Of a stretch of DNA of 64,000 bases, positions 8,269 to 18,959 are shown in pieces (the stretch's first letter is position 1; the number at the start of each line of letters is the position of its first letter). Location: positions 23,796-87,795 of the forward strand of contig JAGWTU010000020.1 in assembly GCA_028868825.1 (NCBI GenBank). The letters are read 5' to 3'. The notes beneath the pieces are model-generated. The model ran no database searches, had not been told where the DNA came from, and worked only from the letters and a program-made list of their open reading frames with translations. Source of the DNA: Burkholderiales bacterium (lineage in GTDB: Bacteria; Pseudomonadota; Gammaproteobacteria; Burkholderiales; Burkholderiaceae_C). The translations under genes and the position numbers were made by a program.

Positions 8269-10675
8269 AGAAGGCAGGCGTCGATTCGTCGGAGGGCGAC
8301 GCCGCGTTGCGCTCATCGCGCAACAAGCGGTATCCGGGGATATTGTCCTTCAAGAGCTGCAAGGGGTTCGATCCAATGCGTGACAGTCCTACGAGCTCGA
8401 GCTGGACCATCAAGCCGGTGGTCGCCTGGCTCAGTCCGGTCGACACGCTGCGCGCGACGACGCGCACGATCCAGCAGCCGGCGTCGTACTCGGTGCCGAT
8501 CACCGAGTCGGTGACGCGGCGGTCGCGCAGGCTGTAGTTGATGCGGCCGACGCCGTACCAGGCGCCGCCGCAGGAGCTGCCGCCGTTGTCCACGGCCGCC
8601 GGCGGCCGGCCGCTGATCGGCCACTGCCAGCCGAGTTCGAGCTGCTCGCTCGAGCCGCGCTGCATGCGGTACGTCATGCTCAGCGTGCGGAACGGCCCCG
8701 GCTCGTAGCGCACCCCGATCACCGAGCGCACCGAGCGCTGGATCGCGGGGCTGTATTCGATCGTCGAGTCGAGCTTCCAGGACGGGACCAGCGTCGTTGC
8801 CGCGGTCACGAGGGCATCGGAGAGATGCGGGATCTCGGGAGGTCCATCGGGCGTGCCGTCGGGCTGCGCCGTGATGCGCTGCGGATTGAAGAGGTAGCGC
8901 TGGGCATAACCCAGCCGCAAGGCCTCGGCGCCGGTGGCGTTGTCGATGTAACGCGTGATGACGCCGGTGGTGAGCTGGTTGGCGTCGGAGACGCGGTCGA
9001 TGCCCGAGAACTGGTTGTCGGTGTAGATCGAGGTGAAATTGAAATCCTTGCCCGCGGCATCGAAGTTCGGCAGCTGGCTCTGCGCGAGGTAGGGCGTCCA
9101 GACGTAGTACATGCGGGGTTCGAGCGTCTGGCGGAAGCTGCGGCCGAAGCCCGTGGTCTGCCGTTCGAGCTCGAGCCCGAAGTCGAGGCTGAAGGTCGGT
9201 ATGGCCCGGCTCGTGTGCGTCGTGCCGACGCCGCCCACCGTCGCCAGACCGCGGTAGGCGACCGCATTGATGCTCAGCTTGGGCACCACGAACCAGCCCG
9301 GCTCACGCAGCGGCCAGTCGACGCTGCCCAGCAGATGCAGGCGGTCACCGCCGCTGCGCCCGGCCGCGGCGAGCGCCCCCGGCGCGAGCTGGAAATGGTT
9401 GTATTCGGTCTGCGCCGCGTATTCGAGACCGAGCGCCTTGCCGCCGACGCGCAAGCCGATCTGCGGACTGCGCTCGTAGGGTTCGACGACCACCGATGTC
9501 GCGTCCTGCATGACCTGCCAATGCGCCAGCCTCGCGTAGGCCAGGCCGCTGCCACCGTCGAACGCGAACGGCTGCTCCAGCGCCAGGCGCTGCTGCAGCA
9601 GACGCTGGGTCAGGCTGTGGCTGTCGTTGGGGAAGTCCTTCCACCAGTTCTCGTCCGACACGTGGAGCACGTTGGCCGTGAACCGCAGCCCGCTGCCGTC
9701 GAACCGCGTCTCGTGGCTCCATTGCATCGAGTTGCGCGAGGTCCCGGTCAGGCGGTCGTCGGGCAGCCAGTTGAGCTGCAGCTGGCCCTGCGAGCCGGGT
9801 TCGAGGTAGCGGAACTCGCTGTCCAGGCCGAAGCCGCGGCGCGTGATCAGCCGCGGCGTGAAGGTGGCATCGCGATTCGGCGCGATGTTCCAGTAGTACG
9901 GCATCGACAGTTGCAGGCCGCTGCGGTTGTCGGTCTCGTAGGTCGGCGGCAGCCAGCCCGAGCGGCGCGCATCCGACAGCGGGAAGCTCAGCGTCGGCAG
10001 CGCCAGGATCGGCACGCCGAGGAAATTCAGCCGCGCATGCTCGGCCACGCCCTCGTTGCGGTCGGTGTCGAGCGCGACGCTGTCGGCGCGCAGCACCCAG
10101 GCCGGTTCGGCGTCGCCCACGCGCGGGCAGCTCGTGTACTCGGTCTTCAAGGCGTGCGAACGCGAGCTGTCGAGAAAATCGACGCGCTCGGCGCGCCCGC
10201 CCACGCCGAGCAGCGGGAACTCGAATTCCGGGTGCAGCAGCCAGCCCTCGAAACGCTGGACCTGGAGCTGCATCTCGGGGCCGGAAAAGACCGCACCCTC
10301 CTTGCGGATCCGCACATGCCCCTGCGCCGCGGCCAGGTCGGTGGCGGCGTCGTAGCTCAGACGGTCGGCGTGGATGGACAAGTCGTCGTGGCGGAAATCG
10401 ACATCACCCTCGACGACCGTCAGGGCGTCGGCCTGGCTCGTGAGTTGGCGTCCGCGCAGGAAGGTCGGCAGCGTCGCCGCGGCGCTGCGCGGCAGCGGGC
10501 GCAGCGCCAGGCTGGGACGCAGTGCATCGGCCGTCGATGCGGCGGACGCGGCTGCGGCGGCCGGCACGGCGGGATGGGGCGGCGGCAGCGCTGTCGTCGC
10601 CGCGCATTGCTGCGTCCAGGCGGCATCGGCAGCGGCCATCAGGACCGCCGCGAGAACCAGCTCAGGGGTGCGCAT
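8261..10675 (-). CDS. lptD: LPS-assembly outer-membrane protein LptD
   Basis: Outer-membrane barrel that inserts lipopolysaccharide into the outer leaflet with the lipoprotein LptE. The 804-residue product has a signal peptide after the ATG at 10675, an unusual Ala/Pro-rich linker (about residues 25-65), an OstA/LptA-like jellyroll (DALTVVEGDVDFRHDDLSIHA onward) and a long barrel domain ending near SRIGSNPLQLLKDNIPGYRLL. Four cysteines are visible in total (QQC, TSC, SSC, AGC), enough for two disulfides, though the last two are well apart, unlike the adjacent pair of E. coli LptD. First gene of the operon, divergent from the AmgK-like gene. Confidence 0.94.
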   Translation of the reverse strand: MRTPELVLAAVLMAAADAAWTQQCAATTALPPPHPAVPAAAAASAASTADALRPSLALRPLPRSAAATLPTFLRGRQLTSQADALTVVEGDVDFRHDDLSIHADRLSYDAATDLAAAQGHVRIRKEGAVFSGPEMQLQVQRFEGWLLHPEFEFPLLGVGGRAERVDFLDSSRSHALKTEYTSCPRVGDAEPAWVLRADSVALDTDRNEGVAEHARLNFLGVPILALPTLSFPLSDARRSGWLPPTYETDNRSGLQLSMPYYWNIAPNRDATFTPRLITRRGFGLDSEFRYLEPGSQGQLQLNWLPDDRLTGTSRNSMQWSHETRFDGSGLRFTANVLHVSDENWWKDFPNDSHSLTQRLLQQRLALEQPFAFDGGSGLAYARLAHWQVMQDATSVVVEPYERSPQIGLRVGGKALGLEYAAQTEYNHFQLAPGALAAAGRSGGDRLHLLGSVDWPLREPGWFVVPKLSINAVAYRGLATVGGVGTTHTSRAIPTFSLDFGLELERQTTGFGRSFRQTLEPRMYYVWTPYLAQSQLPNFDAAGKDFNFTSIYTDNQFSGIDRVSDANQLTTGVITRYIDNATGAEALRLGYAQRYLFNPQRITAQPDGTPDGPPEIPHLSDALVTAATTLVPSWKLDSTIEYSPAIQRSVRSVIGVRYEPGPFRTLSMTYRMQRGSSEQLELGWQWPISGRPPAAVDNGGSSCGGAWYGVGRINYSLRDRRVTDSVIGTEYDAGCWIVRVVARSVSTGLSQATTGLMVQLELVGLSRIGSNPLQLLKDNIPGYRLLRDERNAASPSDESTPAFYD

Positions 10676-10754
10676 CGCAGGACAACAGGGCGGACTCTGG
10701 GTGGCGCCGGGGCCGGGGAATCGGCGCATCCGTAGGGGCGCTCGGCCGGCTTCG

Positions 10755-10760
10755 TAGAAT
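10755..10760 (+). promoter_or_regulatory. Candidate -10 (TAGAAT) very close to the AmgK-like start
   Basis: TAGAAT followed by CGATTATCC lies only 9 bp before the ATG at 10770. If used, transcription would begin at or near the ATG, giving a leaderless message. No convincing -35 is seen. Confidence 0.35.
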
Positions 10761-10769
10761 CGATTATCC

Positions 10770-11825
10770 ATGAGGGAATTCAGCTCACCGATCGCCGGGC
10801 CCGACGCCGCGCGCCAGGCCGCTTTCGGGCGCTGGCTGGCGGGCGTCGCGCCGCGGCATGACATCGATCCGGCGCACATCGCGCCCGCCGTCGCGAACGG
10901 TCGCAGCCCGCATGTCTGGCGCGTTCTGGGCAGGCACGGCAGCTGCATCGCGATCGACGCGCCGCCGCCGCGCGACATCCGGCCGCGGATCCATGCCGCG
11001 ACGCTGCTGCGCGAGGCGGGCATCGACACGCCGCGCGTGCTCGGAGCCGAGACCGGGCAGGGCTTCCTGCTGCTCGAGGACTTTGGCGGCACCGATCTCG
11101 ACGACGCGCTGCGCGCCGCGCCGCCGGCGCAGGCCGAGGCGGCGATGCGCCAGGCGCTGGCGACGCTCGTGCAATTCGAGACCCGCGTCGCGGCGGCGGC
11201 GCTGCCGCGCTGCGAGCCGAATCGGTTCGCCGCCGAGCTGGCGCTGTTTCCCGCCTGCTGCGTCGAGCGCCGCTTCGGCATACGCTGGAACGAGGCCCAG
11301 CAGGTCGCCTGGCGCAAGGTCGCCGCGGCGCTGACCGCGAGCGCGCTCGCACTGCCCCTCGTCGCCGTCCACGCCGATTTCGCGCCGCGCCAGTTGCGCG
11401 TGCGACCAAGGGACTCGATCGTCTTGATCGGCGTGCTCGGCGGCGGCGACGCCTATGCGGGGCCGATCGGTCTCGACCTCGTGACGCTGCTGCGCGACAC
11501 CGCATGCGACGGCGACGAGGCGCAGGAGCTCGACCGTGCGGTGCGCTGGTGGGAGCTGGCGCGCCGCGCGGGATTGCCGGTGGACGCCGATTTCGGCGAG
11601 TGCTGGCGTGCGCTCGAATGGCTGGGCCTGATGCGCGATCTGACCGAGCTGGGCCGTGTCTGTCGCGAGCCGCAGCGCGAGGGCGCCGACCCTGCTGCCA
11701 CCGAATTGCCGCGGCTGCTCGGCCAGGCCGGCAAGGTGGCGCTGCGCTACGCGCCGCTGAAGCCGCTGCTGCGGCTGCTGGAGCCCCTGTCGGGTGCCCG
11801 CGTCGAGTCGGGCTTCACCTTCTGA
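10770..11825 (+). CDS. AmgK-like aminoglycoside-phosphotransferase-fold protein with altered catalytic motifs
   Basis: Homologous to AmgK, the anomeric kinase for N-acetylmuramate/N-acetylglucosamine in peptidoglycan recycling, usually paired with murU beside lptD. The 351 residues show the family pattern: GRSPHVWRV, CIAIDAPP near residue 59, FLLLEDFGGTDL near 99, and GPIGLDLVTLLRD near 231. However the catalytic loop reads HADFAPRQL (residues 201-209, usual HRDxxxxNL), with Gln replacing the Mg-binding Asn, and the usual LDFQDA metal motif reads LGGGDA (223-228), losing the Asp. No murU follows; a DedA gene starts one base after the stop. It may be inactive, changed in function, or decaying; calling it amgK would overstate the evidence. 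Confidence 0.75.
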   Translation: MREFSSPIAGPDAARQAAFGRWLAGVAPRHDIDPAHIAPAVANGRSPHVWRVLGRHGSCIAIDAPPPRDIRPRIHAATLLREAGIDTPRVLGAETGQGFLLLEDFGGTDLDDALRAAPPAQAEAAMRQALATLVQFETRVAAAALPRCEPNRFAAELALFPACCVERRFGIRWNEAQQVAWRKVAAALTASALALPLVAVHADFAPRQLRVRPRDSIVLIGVLGGGDAYAGPIGLDLVTLLRDTACDGDEAQELDRAVRWWELARRAGLPVDADFGECWRALEWLGLMRDLTELGRVCREPQREGADPAATELPRLLGQAGKVALRYAPLKPLLRLLEPLSGARVESGFTF

Positions 11826-11826
11826 G

Positions 11827-12471
11827 ATGGATGCCTTCCTCTTCCTCGTCGACTTCGTGCTCCATGTCGACCGCCATCTCTCCGACTTCGTCCAGGCCTA
11901 TGGCGGCTGGGTCTATGCGCTGCTGTTCCTGATCATCTTCGTCGAGACCGGACTCGTCGTGATGCCGTTCCTGCCCGGCGATTCGATGCTCTTCGTCGTC
12001 GGCGCGCTGTGCGGCCTGGGCTTGATGAGCCTGCCGCTGGCGATCGGGCTGCTGACGCTGGCGGCGGTGCTCGGCAACCAGACGAACTACACCATCGGCC
12101 GCGCCGTCGGCCCGCGCGTGTTCGGCTGGGAGCAGTCGCGCTGGTTCAACCGTGCCGCGTTCGACCGCATGCACGCGTTCTACGAACGCTATGGCGGCAT
12201 CACGATCGTGCTCGCCCGCTTCATGCCCTTCCTGCGCACCTTTGCGCCCTTCGTCGCCGGCGTCGCGCAGATGACGCGGCGCAAGTTCGCGGTCTACGAC
12301 GTCACCGGCGGCGCGCTGTGGATCGTCACGCTGACGCTGCTCGGCTACTTCTTCGGCAACCTGCCCTGGGTCCGGGAGCATCTGAGCCAGATCATCTGGG
12401 CCATGATCCTGGTGCCCGGCATCGTCGTCCTCATCGGCGCCTGGCGCTCGCGCCGCAAGCCGCAGGCCTGA
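11827..12471 (+). CDS. DedA-family inner-membrane protein
   Basis: DedA proteins belong to the VTT/SNARE-associated superfamily; several members flip undecaprenyl phosphate or other lipid carriers, and others affect membrane potential and drug resistance. 214 residues with the hallmarks GWVYALLFLIIFVETGLVV, then PFLPGDSML (re-entrant loop), and the second half FYERYGGITIVLARFMPFLRTFAPFVAG, plus a Trp/Tyr-rich C-terminal helix. The ATG is one base past the stop of the AmgK-like gene, so the two are probably cotranscribed. The substrate cannot be told from sequence. Confidence 0.9.
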   Translation: MDAFLFLVDFVLHVDRHLSDFVQAYGGWVYALLFLIIFVETGLVVMPFLPGDSMLFVVGALCGLGLMSLPLAIGLLTLAAVLGNQTNYTIGRAVGPRVFGWEQSRWFNRAAFDRMHAFYERYGGITIVLARFMPFLRTFAPFVAGVAQMTRRKFAVYDVTGGALWIVTLTLLGYFFGNLPWVREHLSQIIWAMILVPGIVVLIGAWRSRRKPQA

Positions 12472-12490
12472 CCGGGCGGCCGCCCTGCGT

Positions 12491-13951
12491 TCAGGGGCAG
12501 GCCGCGATCACCTGCGCCACCGCGGCGGTGAGCTTCTTGCCGTAGGGCACGTGGAGGAATTCGTTCGGGCCATGGGCGTTGCTCTTCGGGCCCAGCACGC
12601 CGCAGACCATCATCTGCGCCGCCGGGAAGCCCTGCTGCAGCATGCTCATCAGCGGAATCGTCCCGCCCTGGCCGATGTAGCCGAGCGGCGCGCCGAAATG
12701 CAGGCGCGACGCCGCGTCGAGGGCCGTCTCGAGCCAGGGCGACAACGCGGGTGCGTTCCAGCCGGTGGCGCCGAGCGCGCCGGCGCGGCCATCGGGATGA
12801 AACGTGACCTTGGCGTTGTAGGGCGCGTTGTCCTCGAGCAGCGCCTTCAGGCGCACGCTCGCTGCGTGGCCGTCGACCAGCGGCGGCAGCCGCAACGAGA
12901 GCTTGAACGCGGTGTAGGGGCGCAGCACATTGCCGGCGCTGCCCAGCGCCGGCATGCCGTCGACGCCGGTCACGCTCAGCGTCGGGCGCCAGGTGCGACC
13001 CAGCAGGCCCTCGACCGGGTCGGTCGTCGTCGGCAGCGTCGGGCCGCCGTCGGCGCCGCAGGCCCAGGGCATGCGCTTCCAGACCTCATCGCCGAGGATG
13101 GCCGCCGTCGCGCGCGCCTGTTCGAGCCGCGACGCCGGCACCTCGCAATGGAAGCTGCCGGGCAGCAGGCGTCCGCTGGCGCTGTCCTCGATGCGGTCGA
13201 GCAGGTGGCGCAGGACGCGGAAGCTGCTCGGCACGAGGCCGCTGGCATCGCCCGAGTGGATGCCCTCGGTCAGCACCTCGACCCTGAGCACGCCGCTGAC
13301 CATGCCGCGCAGGCTGGTCGTGAGCCAGAGCTGGTCGTAATTGCCGGCGCCGCTGTCGAGGCAGACGACGAGCCCGACCCGGCCCAGCCGCGGCCGCAGC
13401 GCATCGAGATAGGCCGGCAGATCGGGTGAGCCGCTTTCCTCGCTCGTCTCGATGAGGCCGACGCAGCGCGGCCGCGGGATGCCCTGGCGGTCGAGCGACT
13501 CGATCGCCGTGATCGCGGCATAGACGGCGTAGCCGTCGTCGGCGCCGCCGCGGCCATACAGCCGGCCGTCCTCGTATTTCGGCTGCCAGGGTCCGAGATC
13601 GCTGCGCCAGCCCTCGAATTCGGGCTGTTTGTCGAGGTGGCCGTAGAGCAGCACGGTGTCGCCGCCGGCGGGCGCGGTGGCGGGGATGTCGAAGAAGATC
13701 AGCGGTGTGCGTCCGTCCAGTCGCAGCACCTCGAGCTTCAGGCCGGCGACGCGGCGCTCCTCGACCCAGGCCGCGGCGTCGGCGACGACGCGCTCGATCA
13801 GGCCATGCGCCGACCACTCGGGGTCGAACATCGGGCTCTTGGCGGGGACCGCGATGTAGTCGGTCAAGGCCGGGACGATGCGGCGGTCCCAGGCCTCGTC
13901 GGCGTAGGCGCCCAGCGCCCGGGCTTCGGTTTCGCGCAACGGTGCGTTCAT
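12491..13951 (-). CDS. M20-family metallopeptidase (carnosinase/CNDP-like)
   Basis: Di-zinc exopeptidase of the M20/M28 superfamily. The 486 residues show the zinc-site motifs LLYGHLDKQPEFEGW (His105, Asp107), GRGGADDGYA (bridging Asp138), and ETSEESGS (general base and zinc Glu171-172), a lid/dimerisation domain starting near 210 (LRGMVSGVLRVEVL), and the terminal zinc His in NAHGPNEFLHV. This arrangement fits cytosolic dipeptidase-like M20 enzymes rather than DapE or ArgE. No signal peptide. Start ATG at 13951. It ends 19 bp from the convergent dedA gene. The actual substrate is unknown. Confidence 0.88.
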   Translation of the reverse strand: MNAPLRETEARALGAYADEAWDRRIVPALTDYIAVPAKSPMFDPEWSAHGLIERVVADAAAWVEERRVAGLKLEVLRLDGRTPLIFFDIPATAPAGGDTVLLYGHLDKQPEFEGWRSDLGPWQPKYEDGRLYGRGGADDGYAVYAAITAIESLDRQGIPRPRCVGLIETSEESGSPDLPAYLDALRPRLGRVGLVVCLDSGAGNYDQLWLTTSLRGMVSGVLRVEVLTEGIHSGDASGLVPSSFRVLRHLLDRIEDSASGRLLPGSFHCEVPASRLEQARATAAILGDEVWKRMPWACGADGGPTLPTTTDPVEGLLGRTWRPTLSVTGVDGMPALGSAGNVLRPYTAFKLSLRLPPLVDGHAASVRLKALLEDNAPYNAKVTFHPDGRAGALGATGWNAPALSPWLETALDAASRLHFGAPLGYIGQGGTIPLMSMLQQGFPAAQMMVCGVLGPKSNAHGPNEFLHVPYGKKLTAAVAQVIAACP

Positions 13952-14031
13952 GCGGATTCTCCGGCGATGAACCGGCAGTCTAAATCCGCGCCGCCCGTGG
14001 CGTCGGCCGCGCGCGCGCCGACCATGTCCGC

Positions 14032-15009
14032 TCAGGTCGGAAAGGCGAGGTCGCGCTGCGGTGCGCCCTTGCGCCGCCACAGCCCCGGCGCGACGCCGTA
14101 GATGCTCTTGAAGGCGCGGTTGAACGAGGCCTCGGAGTCGTAGCCGACCGTCTCGGCGACCTGGCTCAGGCTGATGCGCTGGTTGCCGAGCAGGCGCGCC
14201 GCCGCGGCCAGGCGCCAGCGCTTGAGGTACTGCATCGGCGGCATGCCCAGGCGCTCGGTGAAATGCTGGGCCAGCACGCTGCGCGACATGCCGACCTGCA
14301 GCGCCAGCTCTCGCACGGTCCAGCCATGGGCCGGGCTGTCGTGCATCAGGGTCAGGCAACGGCCGATGTGCGGGTCGCGCAGCGCGGCCAGCCAGCCGGT
14401 CTGCAGCGGCGGCAGGGCCTCCAGGTGGCCCCGCAATGCCTCGACGAACAGCGCCTCGGCAACGCGGCCCGCGATGACGCCCGACCCCGGCGGGCCGGCT
14501 GCCGCCTGCTCGAGCGCGTGGGCCACCGATTGCGAGAGCCAGGGACCGTTCGGGCGGCGCGCGATGTTCGTGACCACCAGCTGCGGCAAGGCCAGCATGA
14601 GCGGATTGGGCACCTGGTGGTCGTAGGCGAACCAGGCGCTGGCGACGTGACAGGCGGCTCCCTGACCGCCGAAGTGACGGGGCGTCAATTCCGGCAGATC
14701 GAGCGTCACCGCGTCCTCGCTGCGCGCCGGTCCCGTTCCGCCGCAGCCCAGGCGGTGCGCCTGACCATGGGGCAGCATCGCGATGTCGCCGTCGCGCAGT
14801 TCTTGCGCGGGCGTGCCCGGCACCTCGATCCAGCACTGCCCCTCGATCACGAGATGGGCGATGACGAGGTGCCGGGCGCCCGGCAGCAGCACCGGCGCCC
14901 AGTCCGCGTCGCTCGGCGCGTCGAGACACCAGGGTGCACCGAATTCGGCGTTGAGAAAGAACGCGCCTTGCAGTCGGATCATCTGCAGCACGTCGGACAG
15001 CACGTCCAT
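14032..15009 (-). CDS. AraC-family transcriptional regulator with N-terminal cupin
   Basis: A 325-residue regulator. Residues 1-190 form a cupin-6-type sensor (GQCWIEVPG, then LRDGDIAMLPHGQAHRL, typical of the beta barrel). The C-terminal 100 residues hold the two AraC helix-turn-helix units: WTVRELALQVGMSRSVLAQHF and ISLSQVAETVGYDSEASFNRAF followed by GVAPGLWRR. Related cupin-6 members often control a nearby oxidoreductase or efflux gene; here the M20 peptidase lies 80 bp downstream on the same strand and could share its transcript. The inducer is unknown. Confidence 0.9.
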   Translation of the reverse strand: MDVLSDVLQMIRLQGAFFLNAEFGAPWCLDAPSDADWAPVLLPGARHLVIAHLVIEGQCWIEVPGTPAQELRDGDIAMLPHGQAHRLGCGGTGPARSEDAVTLDLPELTPRHFGGQGAACHVASAWFAYDHQVPNPLMLALPQLVVTNIARRPNGPWLSQSVAHALEQAAAGPPGSGVIAGRVAEALFVEALRGHLEALPPLQTGWLAALRDPHIGRCLTLMHDSPAHGWTVRELALQVGMSRSVLAQHFTERLGMPPMQYLKRWRLAAAARLLGNQRISLSQVAETVGYDSEASFNRAFKSIYGVAPGLWRRKGAPQRDLAFPT

Positions 15010-15284
15010 GACTACCCCCTCGCGAGACGACCGGCTCTTGCGACTCCCGCTTGACGACAGGCCGATGCGATCGGCCTGTCGGGCGGCGGTGGCATTCCCG
15101 GGCTCGCAGTACGCCGATCCTAGCCATCGACGTCAGTGCTGCGCTGCAAGACCGTGCGTGTTACGGGTCCATCGGGAGCTTCGGCCCCTCAGCGATTCAC
15201 CGACCGGACTGTCGACTCAGCGAGATGGTGGTGCTGCCACGGGCCCGTTTCGGGGCGCCGCAGCGCACGCCGATGGCGCGCGAC
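15010..15284. other. Intergenic region upstream of the AraC regulator
   Basis: About 275 bp between the AraC start and the xth stop. Codon bias is not gene-like in any frame on either strand, and no RNA gene or clear terminator was seen. It probably holds the promoter of the AraC gene. Confidence 0.4.
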
Positions 15285-16070
15285 TCAGAGCGTGAAGTCG
15301 TAGTCGATGGTCAGCGGCGCATGGTCGCTGAAGCGCTGCGCGGTGTAGATCTGCTCGCGCCGGGCCTTCGCCGCCAGGCCCGGCGTCGCGAGGTGGTAGT
15401 CGATGCGCCAGCCGACGTTCTTGGCCCGCGCCTGACCGCGGTTGCTCCACCAGGTGTACTGGTCGGGCCGGTCGTTGAGGGTGCGGAAGACGTCGACGAG
15501 GCCGCCGGCCAGCAGCGCTGTCATCCAAGCCCGTTCCTCGGGCAGGAAACCGCTGTTCTTGAGATTGCCCTTCCAGTTCCTGAGGTCGATCTCGTGGTGC
15601 GCGATGTTGACGTCTCCGACGAGGATGAACTCGCGCTCGGCCTTGAGCTTCATCAGGTGCTTGTGCATGCGGGCCAGGAAGCGGAACTTGGCCGCCTGGC
15701 GCTCCTCGCCGCTCGACCCGCTCGGGAAGTAGCAGCTGATCAGGCTGAGCTTGCGCCGCGCCGTGTCGAAGCGGGTCTCGACCCAGCGCCCTTCGGCGTC
15801 GAATTCCTTCGAACCCCAGCCGACGATGACCTCGCTCGGCGCCTTGCGCGTGTAGATGCCGACGCCCGAGTAGCCCTTCTTCTGCGCCAGATGGAAATGC
15901 CCGTTCATGCCGGCGATGCGATCGAAGCGGCCGGCCAGGTCTTCGGCCTGAGCCTTGACTTCCTGCAGCCCCATACAATCCGCTTCGCTGGCCTCGGCCC
16001 AGTCGACGAAGCCCTTGGTGGCGGCCGATCGGATGCCGTTGACGTTGAGCGTGATCAGTCGGAAAGCCAA
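15285..16070 (-). CDS. xth: Exodeoxyribonuclease III (AP endonuclease, Xth family)
   Basis: Base-excision repair enzyme that incises abasic sites and trims 3' ends. The 261 residues show the exonuclease/endonuclease/phosphatase fold: LNVNGIRSA at the start, LQEVKAQ (metal Glu), [11 protein letters not shown] near 65, LISCYFPSG near 109, [14 protein letters not shown] near 150, and [18 protein letters not shown] at the end with the catalytic Asp-His. The start is a TTG at 16070, supported by AGGGGGA a few bases upstream; no ATG is available. The divergent pyrE begins only 21 bp away, so the two promoter regions must overlap each other or the opposing genes. Confidence 0.94.
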   Translation of the reverse strand: MAFRLITLNVNGIRSAATKGFVDWAEASEADCMGLQEVKAQAEDLAGRFDRIAGMNGHFHLAQKKGYSGVGIYTRKAPSEVIVGWGSKEFDAEGRWVETRFDTARRKLSLISCYFPSGSSGEERQAAKFRFLARMHKHLMKLKAEREFILVGDVNIAHHEIDLRNWKGNLKNSGFLPEERAWMTALLAGGLVDVFRTLNDRPDQYTWWSNRGQARAKNVGWRIDYHLATPGLAAKARREQIYTAQRFSDHAPLTIDYDFTL

Positions 16071-16091
16071 GTAGTCCCCCTAAACCAGACG

Positions 16092-16775
16092 ATGAGCCAT
16101 ACAGCCGACCCCCTGCTGGCGCAAGAGTTCGTGCAGTTCGCGGTCGAATCCGGCGTGTTGCGGTTCGGCGAGTTCAGGACCAAGGCCGGTCGGCTCTCGC
16201 CCTATTTCTTCAATGCCGGTTTGTTCTGCGACGGCGCCAGGCTGGGCCGCCTGGCCGAATTCTATGCAAGGCGGCTGCTCGCCGCAGGCGCCGACGTGCC
16301 CGCGTTCGACCTTCTGTTCGGTCCCGCCTACAAGGGCATCACGCTGGCCTCGGCGCTGGCCGTCGAGCTCGCGCGCCGCGGCCGCAACATCGGCTTCGCG
16401 TACAACCGCAAGGAAGCCAAGGACCATGGCGAGGGCGGCACGCTCGTCGGCGCGCCGGTCGCCGGCCGCGTGCTCATCGTCGACGACGTGATCTCGGCCG
16501 GCACCTCGGTGCGCGAGTCGCTGACGCTGATCGCCGGCGCCGGCGCGCAGGCCGCCGGCGTCGCGATCGCGCTCGACCGCCAGGAGCGCGCGACCGAGGA
16601 CGGCCGCGACGCGCCCTGGAGCGCCGTGCAGTTCGTGACCCGCGAGTTCGGCCTGCGCGTGGCTGCCATCGCGACGCTCGACGACCTGCTGCAGTACCTG
16701 CGCGCCAGCGGCGACGCCGCGGTGGCGGCCCATGCGGCGCCGGTCCAGGCCTATCGCGACCGCTACGGAGTCTGA
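16092..16775 (+). CDS. pyrE: Orotate phosphoribosyltransferase
   Basis: Adds phosphoribose to orotate, giving orotidine 5'-phosphate in pyrimidine synthesis. 227 residues, slightly longer than E. coli PyrE (213). Visible are [19 protein letters not shown] near residue 25, [13 protein letters not shown] near 77, the flexible loop [11 protein letters not shown] near 104, and the PRPP-binding motif [13 protein letters not shown] near 128. ATG at 16092; a DUF4124 gene starts directly at the base after the stop, so both are probably one transcript. Confidence 0.96.
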   Translation: MSHTADPLLAQEFVQFAVESGVLRFGEFRTKAGRLSPYFFNAGLFCDGARLGRLAEFYARRLLAAGADVPAFDLLFGPAYKGITLASALAVELARRGRNIGFAYNRKEAKDHGEGGTLVGAPVAGRVLIVDDVISAGTSVRESLTLIAGAGAQAAGVAIALDRQERATEDGRDAPWSAVQFVTREFGLRVAAIATLDDLLQYLRASGDAAVAAHAAPVQAYRDRYGV

Positions 16776-17465
16776 ATGGCGGCGCTGCGATCGAGGCTCG
16801 TCCCGATGCTGCTGCTCTTGGCGGCGGCGCTGCCCTGTGCCGCGCAGCAGGGCCCGGCCGCGTCGACGGCGATCTACAGCTGCGTCGACGCCTCGGGCAG
16901 GCGCCTGACCTCGGATCGCCCGATCGCCGAATGCACGACGCGCGAGCAGCGCCTGCTCAACCGCGACGGCTCCTTGCGCGCGATCATCCCGCCGACCCTG
17001 ACGGCCGAGGAGCGCGCCGAGAAGGAAGCGCGCCTGCGCGCGGCCGAGGCGGCGCGGGTGGCGCAGGCCGATGCGGTGCGGCGCGACCGCAACCTGCTCG
17101 CGCGCTACCCCAACGAGGCCTCGCACAACCGCGCCCGCGAGGCGGCGCTGGACACCGCGCGCGCCGCCGCCAAGTCGAGCGAGGAGCGGCTGCGCGGCCT
17201 CACCGCCGAGCGCAAGCCGCTGCTCGACGAGGCCGAGTTCTACCAGGGCAAGCCCTTGCCGGCGAAGCTGCGCTCGGCGCTCGACGCCAACGACGCCGCG
17301 GTCGAAGCCCAGCGCGCGGCGATGGTCAACCAGCAGGCCGAGATGGCGCGCATCAACGCCTTCTACGATGCCGAGCTCGAACGCCTGCGCCGCCTCTGGA
17401 GCGGTGCACCGGCGGGTTCGCTGGGGCCGCTGCCGGTCACCTCCAGCGTGCGCGGCCCGAAGTAG
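16776..17465 (+). CDS. DUF4124-domain exported protein
   Basis: Function not known. The 229-residue product has a signal peptide (RSRLVPMLLLLAAALPCAAQ) and then a short DUF4124 motif, IYSCVDASGRRLTSDRPIAEC, whose two cysteines probably bond. The rest (about residues 75-215) is Ala/Arg/Glu-rich and predicted alpha-helical, likely coiled coil. It begins at the base after the pyrE stop. Proteins of this kind are periplasmic or membrane-associated and common in betaproteobacteria. It is convergent with gatB, about 40 bp away. Confidence 0.8.
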   Translation: MAALRSRLVPMLLLLAAALPCAAQQGPAASTAIYSCVDASGRRLTSDRPIAECTTREQRLLNRDGSLRAIIPPTLTAEERAEKEARLRAAEAARVAQADAVRRDRNLLARYPNEASHNRAREAALDTARAAAKSSEERLRGLTAERKPLLDEAEFYQGKPLPAKLRSALDANDAAVEAQRAAMVNQQAEMARINAFYDAELERLRRLWSGAPAGSLGPLPVTSSVRGPK

Positions 17466-17505
17466 CCGCGCCGCCCGCCGCCGCGATGCGCCGCGGCGCG
17501 TGGAT

Positions 17506-18954
<1,449 letters not shown>

Positions 18955-18959
18955 GGCGT

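Noticed and set aside
8825..10735. 636-codon plus-strand frame opposite lptD
   Set aside because: Low-complexity Arg/Ala/Gln sequence, no signal or domain; antisense to a well-supported LptD.
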